Below, piece after piece: positions 1 through 6,087 of a stretch of 7,010 nucleotides of DNA. The DNA is from Porticoccaceae bacterium (lineage in GTDB: Bacteria > Pseudomonadota > Gammaproteobacteria > Pseudomonadales > Porticoccaceae). Below the pieces are notes generated by a model, which searched no databases, had not been told where the DNA came from, and saw only the letters and a list, made by a program, of their open reading frames with translations. The stretch is from contig JAFMBU010000084.1 of the NCBI GenBank assembly GCA_017858295.1, positions 1 to 7,010 of the forward strand, in the 5' to 3' direction. Position 1 is the stretch's first letter, and each line of letters begins with the position of its first letter. The translations under genes were made by a program, and so were the position numbers.

Positions 1-1175
1 CCACAGAGCTTAAAAAGCACTATGACGTAGTGATTATTGGCGCTGGTGGCCACGGTACAGGCATCGCCTACCATCTGGCAAAATACCACGGCATTACCAA
101 TGTTGCGGTGCTGGAAAAGAACTATCTCGGCAGTGGTAATACCGCGCGCAACACCGCGGTGATTCGCTCCAACTATCTCACTGAAGAGGGTGTCACCTTC
201 TATCGTGAGTCAGTAAAGCTCTGGCAAGATCTGAGCAACGAATTTAACTACAACGTAATGATGGAAAGTCGCGGCCAGCTGACCCTAGCCCACAGCGATG
301 CCGCGATCCGCAGTTTTCGCTGGCGCGCCGAGGTCAATCAGCATATGGGCGTGCGCTCAGAGCTTTTCGACCGTCAGCAGATTGCCGAGATGGTGCCCAA
401 TCTAAATATGTCTGAGGACTCGCGTTTTCCTATTATGGGCGGACTCTGGCATGCAGATGGCGCCACAGCGCGTCACGATGCGGTGGCTTGGGGCTATGCC
501 AAAGGCGCCTGTGAGCGCGGTGTCGAACTGCACCAGCTCACTGAAGTTCAAGATATAGAAGTGACCAGCGGTCGCGTCACCGCAGTCAAAACTAACCGCG
601 GGCGCATCGAATGTGGCTGTGTGGTTCAGGCTGTAGCTGGAGCCAGTTCAGTAGTTGCCAAGATGGCGGGTATTCCACTGCCGATTCACTCCTACCCGCT
701 GCAGGCGATGGTCACTCAACCCTACAAACCACTATTGACGCCCCATGTCAGCTCGCCCCATCTGCATGTCTACACCCACCAGACTTCTCGTGGCGAATTT
801 GTTATTGGCGGCGGTTCAGATCCCTACCCGCTCTACAACACTAGAGCCACTCTAGATCAGCGTGAGTCACTCACCGCAGCTGCTCTGGAACTTTTTCCCT
901 TTTTAGCTCAGGCGCGAATGTTGCGTCAGTGGGCCGGCACCACCGATATGACACCAGACTACAGTCCGATTATGGGACTTAGCCCAGTGGAAAATTATTA
1001 CCTGGATGCCGGTTGGGGTACCTGGGGCTTTAAGGCAACGCCTATCTGCGGCAAAACCATGGCCGAGCTGGTGGCGACGAAAAAAGTCCCGGACATTATC
1101 AAACCCTTTGAGCTGGAGCGTTTCTACAAATACCAACAGATCAACGAAGCCGGCGCCACTGCCGCTAGCCACTAA
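1..1175 (+). CDS. soxB: Sarcosine oxidase beta subunit (SoxB), 5' partial
   Basis: Flavoprotein subunit of heterotetrameric sarcosine oxidase. In the family it oxidises sarcosine at the substrate/FAD site and shares the covalent FMN with SoxA. The reading frame is open from position 3 to the TAA at 1173-1175 (390 visible codons). A GTG at 30 could be taken as a start, but it would remove the first beta strand of the Rossmann fold (YDVVIIG), whose codons are present upstream in frame, so the true start lies left of the window. The dinucleotide motif GAGGHG is at 39-56. The RHDAVAW motif has its His at 474-476; this matches the family's covalent FMN histidine (His173 in corynebacterial numbering), which implies about 15 N-terminal residues are missing. 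The TPDYSPIMG stretch (about 951-977) and GWGTWGFKATP (1011-1043) are typical C-terminal DAO/SoxB motifs. It is the first visible gene of the sox operon, and soxD follows after 18 bp. Identity is very secure; no defects are seen. Confidence 0.96.
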   Translation, partial: TELKKHYDVVIIGAGGHGTGIAYHLAKYHGITNVAVLEKNYLGSGNTARNTAVIRSNYLTEEGVTFYRESVKLWQDLSNEFNYNVMMESRGQLTLAHSDAAIRSFRWRAEVNQHMGVRSELFDRQQIAEMVPNLNMSEDSRFPIMGGLWHADGATARHDAVAWGYAKGACERGVELHQLTEVQDIEVTSGRVTAVKTNRGRIECGCVVQAVAGASSVVAKMAGIPLPIHSYPLQAMVTQPYKPLLTPHVSSPHLHVYTHQTSRGEFVIGGGSDPYPLYNTRATLDQRESLTAAALELFPFLAQARMLRQWAGTTDMTPDYSPIMGLSPVENYYLDAGWGTWGFKATPICGKTMAELVATKKVPDIIKPFELERFYKYQQINEAGATAASH

Positions 1176-1193
1176 TATTTAAGGGAGACCAAT

Positions 1194-1526
1194 ATGAAAC
1201 TATTAACCTGCCCTTTAAATGGCCAGCGCAATATCACCGAATTTACCTATGGCGGCGAATACCATCCTATGCCGGACCATCAGCAGGCTACGTCTAGGGA
1301 GTGGGCGGAGCACGTCTTCTTCCATGACAATAGTGCCGGTGTGGTGATCGAATGGTGGTGCCACAGCGCCAGCTCCTACTGGTTTTTGGCTGAGCGCAAT
1401 ACCATCAGTGACCAGATACTGCGAACCTTCCCTGCTGACGAAATTTTTAACCAGCGGATCGACTTTGCAGCAGCTCCCGAGCCCGAGCCCGAACTTAAGC
1501 CCAAGGCCAATGGAGAGAGCCAATAA
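1194..1526 (+). CDS. soxD: Sarcosine oxidase delta subunit (SoxD) with altered zinc site
   Basis: Small subunit of heterotetrameric sarcosine oxidase, 110 residues (family usually about 90-100). The start ATG is preceded by AAGGGAG at 1181-1187 with 6 bp spacing. The N-terminal CP..G / TEF.YGGE pattern and the W.H....WF..RNT..D.I core match the SoxD family, as does the position between soxB and soxA. In structurally characterised enzymes SoxD binds zinc through Cys6, Cys9, a His and a Cys four residues after it (His59/Cys63). Here Cys6 (1209-1211) and the His (residue 57, 1362-1364) remain. Position 9 is Asn (1218-1220) and the His+4 position is Ser61 (1374-1376). A non-family Cys56 sits directly before the His. 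The C-terminus carries a Pro-Glu tail (about residues 94-100) from three near-copies of a 6-bp unit at 1476-1493. Identity is secure from context and motifs; loss of normal zinc binding is inferred. Confidence 0.92.
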   Translation: MKLLTCPLNGQRNITEFTYGGEYHPMPDHQQATSREWAEHVFFHDNSAGVVIEWWCHSASSYWFLAERNTISDQILRTFPADEIFNQRIDFAAAPEPEPELKPKANGESQ

Positions 1527-4453
1527 TGTCTAATAACAGCCGTTTAGCGCCACCCTTTGGCTCGCTGATCAATCGCGATCAACCGATAAATTTTCGTTTT
1601 GAAAAACAGACCTATCAGGGCTTTGACGGGGACAATATCGCCAGTGCGCTGGCCGCCAATCAACAGTGGCTATTAAGCCGCTCGTTTAAATATCATCGCC
1701 CCCGCGGCGCACTGACCATGGCCGGGCAAGATGCCAACACCATGATTCAGCTGCCCTCGGACCCCAACGCTCTAGCGGATCGCATTCCGCTCAGTGAGGG
1801 TCTTGAGGTAATGGGACAAAACTACAGCGGCAGTCTCAATCGCGACCGCGGCGCCGTGCTCGGATTGTTTTCCCGCTTTTTGCCCGTGGGTTTTTATTAC
1901 AAAGCCTTTTTTAAACCAGCGGGCATGTGGGAAAAGTGGGCACTGTTAATTCGCAAAAAAGCCGGACTCGGCACAATTAACCAGGACTACCAGCCTGAAT
2001 ACTACGACAAGCAGTACCAATTTTATGATGTCGCCGTAATCGGAGCCGGACCCGCTGGTTTATCCGCCGCACTAGAGGCGGCGAAAAGCGGTGGCGAAGT
2101 ATTGTTGGTGGATGAAAACGCCAGCCTCGGTGGCTCGCTTAATTACAGTCGCCTGGATGCCGAAGGCACAGCTGCCCGTGAACTACGTCAGCGCCTAGTG
2201 GCCGAGGTAGAAGCTACAGCCAATATTACCGCTATGACCAGTGCAACCTGCAACGCTTGGTTCGCTGATAACTGGCTGCCAATTATTTGCGGCAAGCGAC
2301 TCTACAAAGTGCGCGCCAAGCAGACCATTCTCTGTGTTGGCTCCATGGAGCAGCAAGCGGTGTTCCATAATAACGATCTCCCTGGCGTGATCATGAGCAG
2401 CGCCGCGCAGCGACTGATGCATCTCTATGGCGTGCGTCCCGGCAAAAGCGCAGTAGTGCTTACTGGCAACAATGAGGGCTATGGCACCGCGCTGGATCTT
2501 CTCGATGCCGGTGTTGAGGTCAAGGCGGTTATCGATTTGCGCCACCAACCCGAATATGACGCGGTTGCCAAATATGCTGTCAGCAAAGGCCTGGAGGTCA
2601 AAACAGGCTGTGCAGTGTACGCCGCTAACAAAGATCCCAGCGGCCTGCATCTGGGTTCGGTGGAAGTGCGTGACATTATTGATCAGGGTGTCTGTGCAAC
2701 ACCTGAAAGTGGCAAGGGCGAAATCATTGACTGCGACGTGCTGTGCATGTCCGTGGGTTACACCCCTACTTATCAGCTTATTTGTCAGGGTGGCGGTCAG
2801 CTAAGCTATGACGACGATAGCTCGATGTTTACTCTCACCAACTGTCCCCCGAGCTGTCAGATTGCCGGATCAGTCAATAGCCACTGGCGGCTGGATGATG
2901 TGGTAGCCGATGCCAAACGGGCTGCCTTAATCGCAACCAACGCATTAGAGCTGACCAGCGCAACAGTCCCTGAGACCATTGCCCTGTCACAGCAACAGAG
3001 CCCAAACTTTGGCTGGCCGATTTTTGCCCATCCCAAGGGCAAGGAGTTTGTCGACTTCGATGAAGATCTACAGATTGCCGATATTATTAATGCCACCAAA
3101 GATGGCTACGAGCATATCCAGCTGGTGAAACGCTACTCCACCTGTGGCATGGGCCCTTCACAGGGTCGTCACTCAGCACTGGCAACGGCCCGTTTAGTCG
3201 CCGCCGCGACCAATAGAACCGTAGCTCAGACTGGTGTCACCACCGCGCGACCACCGTTTTCCGCTGAGCATCTAGCCCACAGTGCCGGGCGCAGCTTTTA
3301 CCCGGCCCAGCGCAGCAATATGCACTATCGCCATCTTGAAGCTGGCGCGCAGATGCTTCAGGCCGGTGCCTGGTATAGACCTGCCTTTTACGGCAGCAGC
3401 GATCAACGCCAAGTGTGCATTAACCTTGAAGTGACTAATGTGCGCCACAATGTCGGTCTAGTGGATGTCTCGACACTGGGTGGACTCGAAGTGCGCGGCC
3501 CCGATGCAGCGGAATTTTTAAATCGCTTTTATACCTTTGGCTTTTTAAAGCAGCCTGTGGGCAAAGCCCGCTATGCCCTGCTCACCAATGAAGCGGGAGT
3601 GGTGATCGACGACGGTGTTGCCTGTCGCTTTAGTGAACAACACTACTATGTCACCGCCACCACCGGCGGCGTAGGCAATGTCTATCAGAGTATGCTCAAG
3701 TGGAATGTCCAGTGGCGTTTGGATGTGGATATAGCCAATGTCACCTCCGCCTATTCCGCGGTGAATATCGCCGGGCCCAATGCCCGCAAAGTGCTGGCCA
3801 AGGTCTGTTCTGATATAGATCTGGACAGCCAAGCCTTTCCCTATATGGGGGTTCGTGAAGGCAGCGTTGCCGGTATACCCGCCCGTGTTATCCGTGTCGG
3901 TTTTGTCGGTGAGCTGGGTTATGAGGTGCATATACCTCAGCACTGTGGCGAAGCCCTCTGGGATGCATTGATCGCTGCAGGCGCTGAGTTCGATATCAAG
4001 CCCTTTGGTATAGAGGCACAGCGTATTCTGCGCCTCGAAAAAGGCCATATTATTATCGGTCAGGACACCGATGCCATGTCCAACCCCAATGAAGTCAATA
4101 TGGGCTGGGCTATCGCCAAGAAGAAGCCCTTCTTTGTCGGCGGCCGCAGTATTCAAGAACTGAACAAAACGCCACTCAAGCGCTGTCAGGTGGGCTTTGT
4201 GGTTAACGACGCCAATGCGCCAATTCCTCTGGAGAGCCACCTGGTTCTCGATGGCGATCGCATGACCGGTCGGGTGACCTCGTGCAACTATTCACCAACC
4301 CTGAATAAGCCAGTGGGTCTAGCCTTTGTCGAACCAGATCAAGCCGAAGCCGGCAGCCGCTTCACTATCAAATCCAGTGGTGGCGTGATGGTCGATGCAA
4401 TGGTGGTGCAGCTGCCCTTTTACGATCCCGAAACTCAGCGCCAGGAGCTTTAA
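1526..4453 (+). CDS. soxA: Sarcosine oxidase alpha subunit (SoxA)
   Basis: Large subunit of heterotetrameric sarcosine oxidase, 975 residues, close to the family's usual length. The ATG overlaps the soxD stop by one base (TAATG, 1524-1528), with a GGAGAGAG ribosome site at 1511-1518, so translation is probably coupled. Domains in order: an N-terminal ferredoxin-like fold (about 20-95) with SRSFKYHRPRG, which lacks cluster cysteines as is normal for SoxA; a dinucleotide-binding half with GAGPAG at 173-178 and a second nucleotide segment at about 306-330; the conserved C-G-M-G-P-S-Q-G-R segment at 540-548; then a GcvT-like domain from about 599 with ELGYEVH at 796-802 and RLEKGHIIIGQDTD at about 836-849; and a GCV_T C-terminal barrel from about 880. 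In the family the GcvT half binds tetrahydrofolate and captures the methyl carbon from sarcosine as 5,10-methylene-THF. It is intact, with no frameshift seen. The 231-codon opposite-strand frame over the GcvT part is a codon shadow. Confidence 0.97.
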   Translation: MSNNSRLAPPFGSLINRDQPINFRFEKQTYQGFDGDNIASALAANQQWLLSRSFKYHRPRGALTMAGQDANTMIQLPSDPNALADRIPLSEGLEVMGQNYSGSLNRDRGAVLGLFSRFLPVGFYYKAFFKPAGMWEKWALLIRKKAGLGTINQDYQPEYYDKQYQFYDVAVIGAGPAGLSAALEAAKSGGEVLLVDENASLGGSLNYSRLDAEGTAARELRQRLVAEVEATANITAMTSATCNAWFADNWLPIICGKRLYKVRAKQTILCVGSMEQQAVFHNNDLPGVIMSSAAQRLMHLYGVRPGKSAVVLTGNNEGYGTALDLLDAGVEVKAVIDLRHQPEYDAVAKYAVSKGLEVKTGCAVYAANKDPSGLHLGSVEVRDIIDQGVCATPESGKGEIIDCDVLCMSVGYTPTYQLICQGGGQLSYDDDSSMFTLTNCPPSCQIAGSVNSHWRLDDVVADAKRAALIATNALELTSATVPETIALSQQQSPNFGWPIFAHPKGKEFVDFDEDLQIADIINATKDGYEHIQLVKRYSTCGMGPSQGRHSALATARLVAAATNRTVAQTGVTTARPPFSAEHLAHSAGRSFYPAQRSNMHYRHLEAGAQMLQAGAWYRPAFYGSSDQRQVCINLEVTNVRHNVGLVDVSTLGGLEVRGPDAAEFLNRFYTFGFLKQPVGKARYALLTNEAGVVIDDGVACRFSEQHYYVTATTGGVGNVYQSMLKWNVQWRLDVDIANVTSAYSAVNIAGPNARKVLAKVCSDIDLDSQAFPYMGVREGSVAGIPARVIRVGFVGELGYEVHIPQHCGEALWDALIAAGAEFDIKPFGIEAQRILRLEKGHIIIGQDTDAMSNPNEVNMGWAIAKKKPFFVGGRSIQELNKTPLKRCQVGFVVNDANAPIPLESHLVLDGDRMTGRVTSCNYSPTLNKPVGLAFVEPDQAEAGSRFTIKSSGGVMVDAMVVQLPFYDPETQRQEL

Positions 4454-4455
4454 AT

Positions 4456-5145
4456 ATGTCATCGACAATTGCCAGCAGTGCCCTGCGCCGCAGCCAACTC
4501 TATCGCCGTCATATTGAAATGGGTGCCGAATTTATCACCCTTGGCGACCGAGTTGTGGTTTCCCACTATGGCAGTAACCAAGAAAAGCAACAGGCTCAGC
4601 ACTTGGGTCTAGCCGATCTCTCAACCCTGCCCCGCGCCGGTTTTAAAGGTCCGGGAACGCCAGATTGGGCTCTGGGCTTGGCGATGGAGCTTCCAGTACA
4701 ACCCAATAGAGCTACACTGCAATCTGATGGCACACTGGTGGCGCGTCTATCCCAGAGCGAGCTGTTGCTGGCCAGTAATCTAGATGGCCTATCTCAGTGC
4801 ATTGCCAGTGCAACCGAGGCTCAGCTCGCCGAGTCTGTCTATAGTTTACCGCGCAGTGATAGTCACAGCTGGCTGGTTCTCTGTGGCAGTCAAGCAGCGA
4901 CGACACTGGCTAAAGTCTGTGGTGTCGATCTGCGGGCCCATAAATTTGCCAATGGTGAAATAGCCCAGACCTCGATTGCGAAAATTAATGGGGTAATAGT
5001 GCGCAATGATTTGGGCGAGACCCTTAGCTACTGTATTTTTAGCGACAGCAGCTCGGTTGAGTTTCTGTGGGATAGTTTGCTCGACGCTATGGCCGAATTT
5101 GAGGGTGCCGCGGTGGGTGCGCAAGCACTTCGCGACTGTCGATAA
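4456..5145 (+). CDS. soxG: Sarcosine oxidase gamma subunit (SoxG)
   Basis: Fourth subunit of heterotetrameric sarcosine oxidase, 229 residues, slightly longer than many SoxG proteins (about 200). The ATG lies 2 bp after the soxA stop. AGGAG at 4443-4447, inside the end of soxA, gives 8 bp spacing and supports this start. SoxG is a GcvT-like fold without its own cofactor that packs against SoxA. The recognisable family signature is LADLSTLPRAGFKGPG, at about residues 52-67, after an N-terminal LYRRHIEMGAEF segment that resembles the start of aminomethyltransferase (GcvT) proteins. The C-terminal part is divergent, as is usual for SoxG, and ends normally at a TAA, so the adjoining toxin-antitoxin module has not obviously truncated it. 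It is the last gene of the operon. The next gene converges from the other strand after 7 bp and no hairpin-plus-T-run terminator is seen between them. Confidence 0.92.
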   Translation: MSSTIASSALRRSQLYRRHIEMGAEFITLGDRVVVSHYGSNQEKQQAQHLGLADLSTLPRAGFKGPGTPDWALGLAMELPVQPNRATLQSDGTLVARLSQSELLLASNLDGLSQCIASATEAQLAESVYSLPRSDSHSWLVLCGSQAATTLAKVCGVDLRAHKFANGEIAQTSIAKINGVIVRNDLGETLSYCIFSDSSSVEFLWDSLLDAMAEFEGAAVGAQALRDCR

Positions 5146-5152
5146 TCTGCTG

Positions 5153-5467
5153 TTAAGCCGCAAGCTGTTCCAGTACTTGAGGATGGCTCTGGGCGACTTT
5201 TATTAGTGTCACTGCAGCACTGTCCGGCTGCTTGCGGCCCTGTTCCCAATCACGCAGAGTGCCCACAGGAATGCCCAATAGTTTGGCAAAGGCAGGCTGA
5301 GTTTTGTGCAGTTCACTGCGAACACTAATCACCAACAACTGCTCTGGGGACCAGGTTTTTGTCGAGGCTCCCGCTTTAATCGCCAGAACATCATCGAGCA
5401 GGGCTTGGCCTGCAGTGGTCATTTTACTTGGCCTTTTTCTAGGCCTTTTTCTAGGCTTAGTCGCCAT
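5153..5467 (-). CDS. HigA2-like helix-turn-helix antitoxin
   Basis: Probable antitoxin and autorepressor, 104 residues, of the HigA2/XRE helix-turn-helix type. It would neutralise the toxin encoded just upstream and bind the operon's operator. The DNA-binding part spans about residues 44-95. It contains the first helix of the motif (TQPAFAKLLGI, about 56-66) and the recognition segment GTLRDWEQGRKQP (about 69-81), followed by AVTLIKVAQSHPQVL, the usual ending of HigA2-type antitoxins. The start ATG at 5467-5465 is supported by a strong AAGGAGG site at 5480-5474 with 6 bp spacing, and it overlaps the toxin 3' end by 11 bp. Oddity: residues 4-15 are a Lys/Arg/Pro segment from a 12-bp tandem repeat and use AGA/AGG arginine codons. 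A second ATG at codon 16 (5422-5420) could give a form without it, but has no good ribosome site. The 3' end is 7 bp from soxG, which converges on it. Family assignment is strong; activity is inferred. Confidence 0.9.
   Translation of the reverse strand: MATKPRKRPRKRPSKMTTAGQALLDDVLAIKAGASTKTWSPEQLLVISVRSELHKTQPAFAKLLGIPVGTLRDWEQGRKQPDSAAVTLIKVAQSHPQVLEQLAA
5432..5455 (-). repeat. 12-bp in-frame tandem repeat, two copies
   Basis: Two exact tandem copies of CCTAGAAAAAGG read on the minus strand (5455-5444 and 5443-5432), followed by a degraded partial copy, CCAAGTAAA (5431-5423). Each copy encodes Pro-Arg-Lys-Arg in the antitoxin N-terminus. The unit is a multiple of three, so copy-number change would keep the frame. 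Arginine is written with AGA and AGG, which are uncommon in most gammaproteobacteria. Confidence 0.9.
5439..5460. other. Stem-loop over toxin stop / antitoxin start codons
   Basis: CTAGGCC (5439-5445) can pair with GGCTTAG (5454-5460), a 7-bp stem with one G-U pair when read as plus-strand RNA and one A-C mismatch when read as the minus-strand message, around an 8-base loop. It includes the toxin stop codon (5459-5457) and the first repeat of the antitoxin. No T-run follows it on either strand in terminator position, so it is not called a terminator. It arises largely from the tandem repeat and may have no function. Confidence 0.35.
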
Positions 5468-5768
5468 CGATCGCCTCCTTAATTTTTTTCAATTCGTGAG
5501 CCGGAATGGTTTCGTGCTCATTCTTGCTGTACAGGGTTAACAGCCAGATGACCTTGGAAGAGCTAGTGAAATAAATAATTCTCACACCACCGCTCTTGCC
5601 TCTATTACCTTTGGTCCAGCGAATTTTTCTAACGCCACCAGAGCCCACCACTACCTCGCCTGCCCTCGGGTTGGCAGCGATATAAACAATAAATTTCTCG
5701 TAATCCGATGGCGCCCAGACCTTGTTCGCCTTGGATGAGAAGATTCCCGTTTCGATAACTGTTTGCAA
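5457..5768 (-). CDS. HigB2-like RelE-family mRNA interferase toxin
   Basis: Probable ribosome-dependent mRNA endonuclease toxin, 103 residues, of the RelE superfamily branch that contains Vibrio cholerae HigB2. Family motifs are intact: AANPRAGEVV (about 31-40), GSGGVRKIRW (42-51), RGKSGGVRIIYF (about 56-67) and IWLLTLYSKNE (74-84), with a Lys-rich final helix. Length is normal. The start is TTG at 5768-5766. It is the only plausible one, because there is no ATG or GTG between it and the upstream in-frame stop (TAG at 5804-5802), and MQTVIETGIF aligns with the usual family beginning. There is no Shine-Dalgarno before it, and the predicted transcript begins at about the same place, so initiation may be leaderless. 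It is first in a two-gene operon, toxin before antitoxin, as is usual for hig modules. Family identity is strong; that it is active and toxic is inferred. Confidence 0.9.
   Translation of the reverse strand: MQTVIETGIFSSKANKVWAPSDYEKFIVYIAANPRAGEVVVGSGGVRKIRWTKGNRGKSGGVRIIYFTSSSKVIWLLTLYSKNEHETIPAHELKKIKEAIDGD
5474..5480 (-). promoter_or_regulatory. Strong ribosome binding site of the antitoxin
   Basis: The minus strand reads AAGGAGG, a near-full match to the anti-16S sequence, 6 bp before the antitoxin ATG at 5467. It lies inside the last codons of the toxin gene. It fixes the antitoxin start and contrasts with the toxin, which has no such site, suggesting that the antitoxin is translated more strongly. 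Confidence 0.85.
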
Positions 5769-5772
5769 ATAT

Positions 5773-5800
5773 GCTATACGGCTAAGCCGTACTCCGTCAA
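5773..5800 (-). promoter_or_regulatory. Predicted sigma70-like promoter of the toxin-antitoxin operon
   Basis: On the minus strand a -35 box TTGACG (5800-5795, 5 of 6 to consensus) and a -10 box TATAGC (5778-5773, 4 of 6) are separated by 16 bp. Transcription would begin near 5767, essentially at the toxin TTG start. The spacer is occupied by a perfect palindrome, which is a usual place for an autorepressor site. Confidence 0.6.
5777..5791. promoter_or_regulatory. Perfect 15-bp palindrome, likely antitoxin operator
   Basis: TACGGCT-A-AGCCGTA, 7-bp perfect arms around one base. It lies inside the predicted promoter, between the -35 box and the first bases of the -10 box. Helix-turn-helix antitoxins commonly bind such palindromes to repress their own operon. 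The symmetry is seen directly; the assignment to this antitoxin is inferred. Confidence 0.65.
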
Positions 5801-5871
5801 GCTAAAAGTCCAACTTTAAATGACGGCGGTCGCTGCAACTAGTAACAGAGGCCAACAGTGGAATCCAATAC

Positions 5872-5909
5872 ACAATTAACAGCAACAAACTGCACCTAAT
5901 ACAATTAAC
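5872..5909. repeat. 9-bp direct repeat ACAATTAAC
   Basis: ACAATTAAC occurs at 5872-5880 and again at 5901-5909, 29 bp apart start to start, in both cases preceded by a similar AATA-containing context. In AT-rich DNA this could be chance. It could also be a pair of protein-binding sites. Confidence 0.4.
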
Positions 5910-6039
5910 GGGTAATAAGTAATCATTGCTGATTTGCTACCTATATTAAGTTTAAGTGCTTTGTCATAGTTTGTTTTTAGATAACAGTATGTTTAGATGT
6001 TGAGTTCAAAGTGATGACAGTCAAACTGCCACAATAATA

Positions 6040-6066
6040 ATTAAACCTGTTAATCAGCCTGTTAAC
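6040..6066. promoter_or_regulatory. Cluster of TTAA half-sites upstream of the dehydrogenase gene
   Basis: Three related half-sites overlap here: ATTAA-N5-TTAAT (6040-6054), GTTAA-N8-TTAAC (6049-6066), and a direct repeat CCTGTTAA at 6046-6053 and 6058-6065 with 12-bp spacing. The cluster ends 6 bp before the ribosome site of the downstream gene, a good place for an operator. Symmetry is seen; a regulatory role is inferred, and no specific regulator is recognised. Confidence 0.35.
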
Positions 6067-6072
6067 CAAAAT

Positions 6073-6078
6073 AAGGGA
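6073..6078 (+). promoter_or_regulatory. Ribosome binding site of the dehydrogenase gene
   Basis: AAGGGA lies 9 bp before the ATG at 6088. It is the best ribosome site in the region and decides the start of the rightward gene. Confidence 0.65.
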
Positions 6079-6087
6079 AAACCCAGC

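Larger units (their letters stand above)
5801..6087. other. AT-rich intergenic region between divergent genes
   Basis: About 290 bp separate the leftward toxin-antitoxin promoter from the rightward dehydrogenase gene. It is clearly more AT-rich than the flanking genes and has stops in all frames. A 19-codon frame starting at 5820 has no ribosome site or recognisable content. A TATATT (-10-like) sits at 5942-5947 without a convincing -35 at proper distance, and TTGTCA at 5961-5966 lacks a good -10, so no promoter for the downstream gene is called. It contains short repeats, listed separately. I saw no RNA gene, attC-like site or insertion sequence end. Confidence 0.6.

Noticed and set aside
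30..1175. GTG at 30 as the true soxB start
   Set aside because: The frame continues upstream with residues TELKKHYDV that belong to the first strand of the nucleotide-binding fold. Starting at 30 would break that fold.
1526..1820. [2Fe-2S] cluster in the N-terminal domain of SoxA
   Set aside because: The fold resembles ferredoxin but the needed cysteines are absent, as is normal in SoxA. No cluster is proposed.
2195..2650. 151-codon minus-strand frame and neighbouring short frames inside soxA
   Set aside because: Same explanation: they overlap a well-conserved gene and have no ribosome sites or family motifs.
3545..4240. 231-codon open frame on the minus strand
   Set aside because: It lies wholly opposite the GcvT domain of soxA, whose motifs are intact, and its translation shows no recognisable domain. 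It is a shadow of soxA codon use.
5157..5238. 9-bp inverted repeat GCCGCAAGC / GCTTGCGGC inside the antitoxin gene
   Set aside because: The arms are separated by 64 bases within coding sequence, with no T-run. A terminator or recombination site is not supported.
5820..5879. 19-codon small open frame in the intergenic region
   Set aside because: No Shine-Dalgarno, no recognisable peptide, and length expected by chance.
5769..6087. Integron attC site, considered because HigB2-type modules are often cassette-borne
   Set aside because: No matching pair of core sites and no long imperfect palindrome of attC form could be found on either side of the module.
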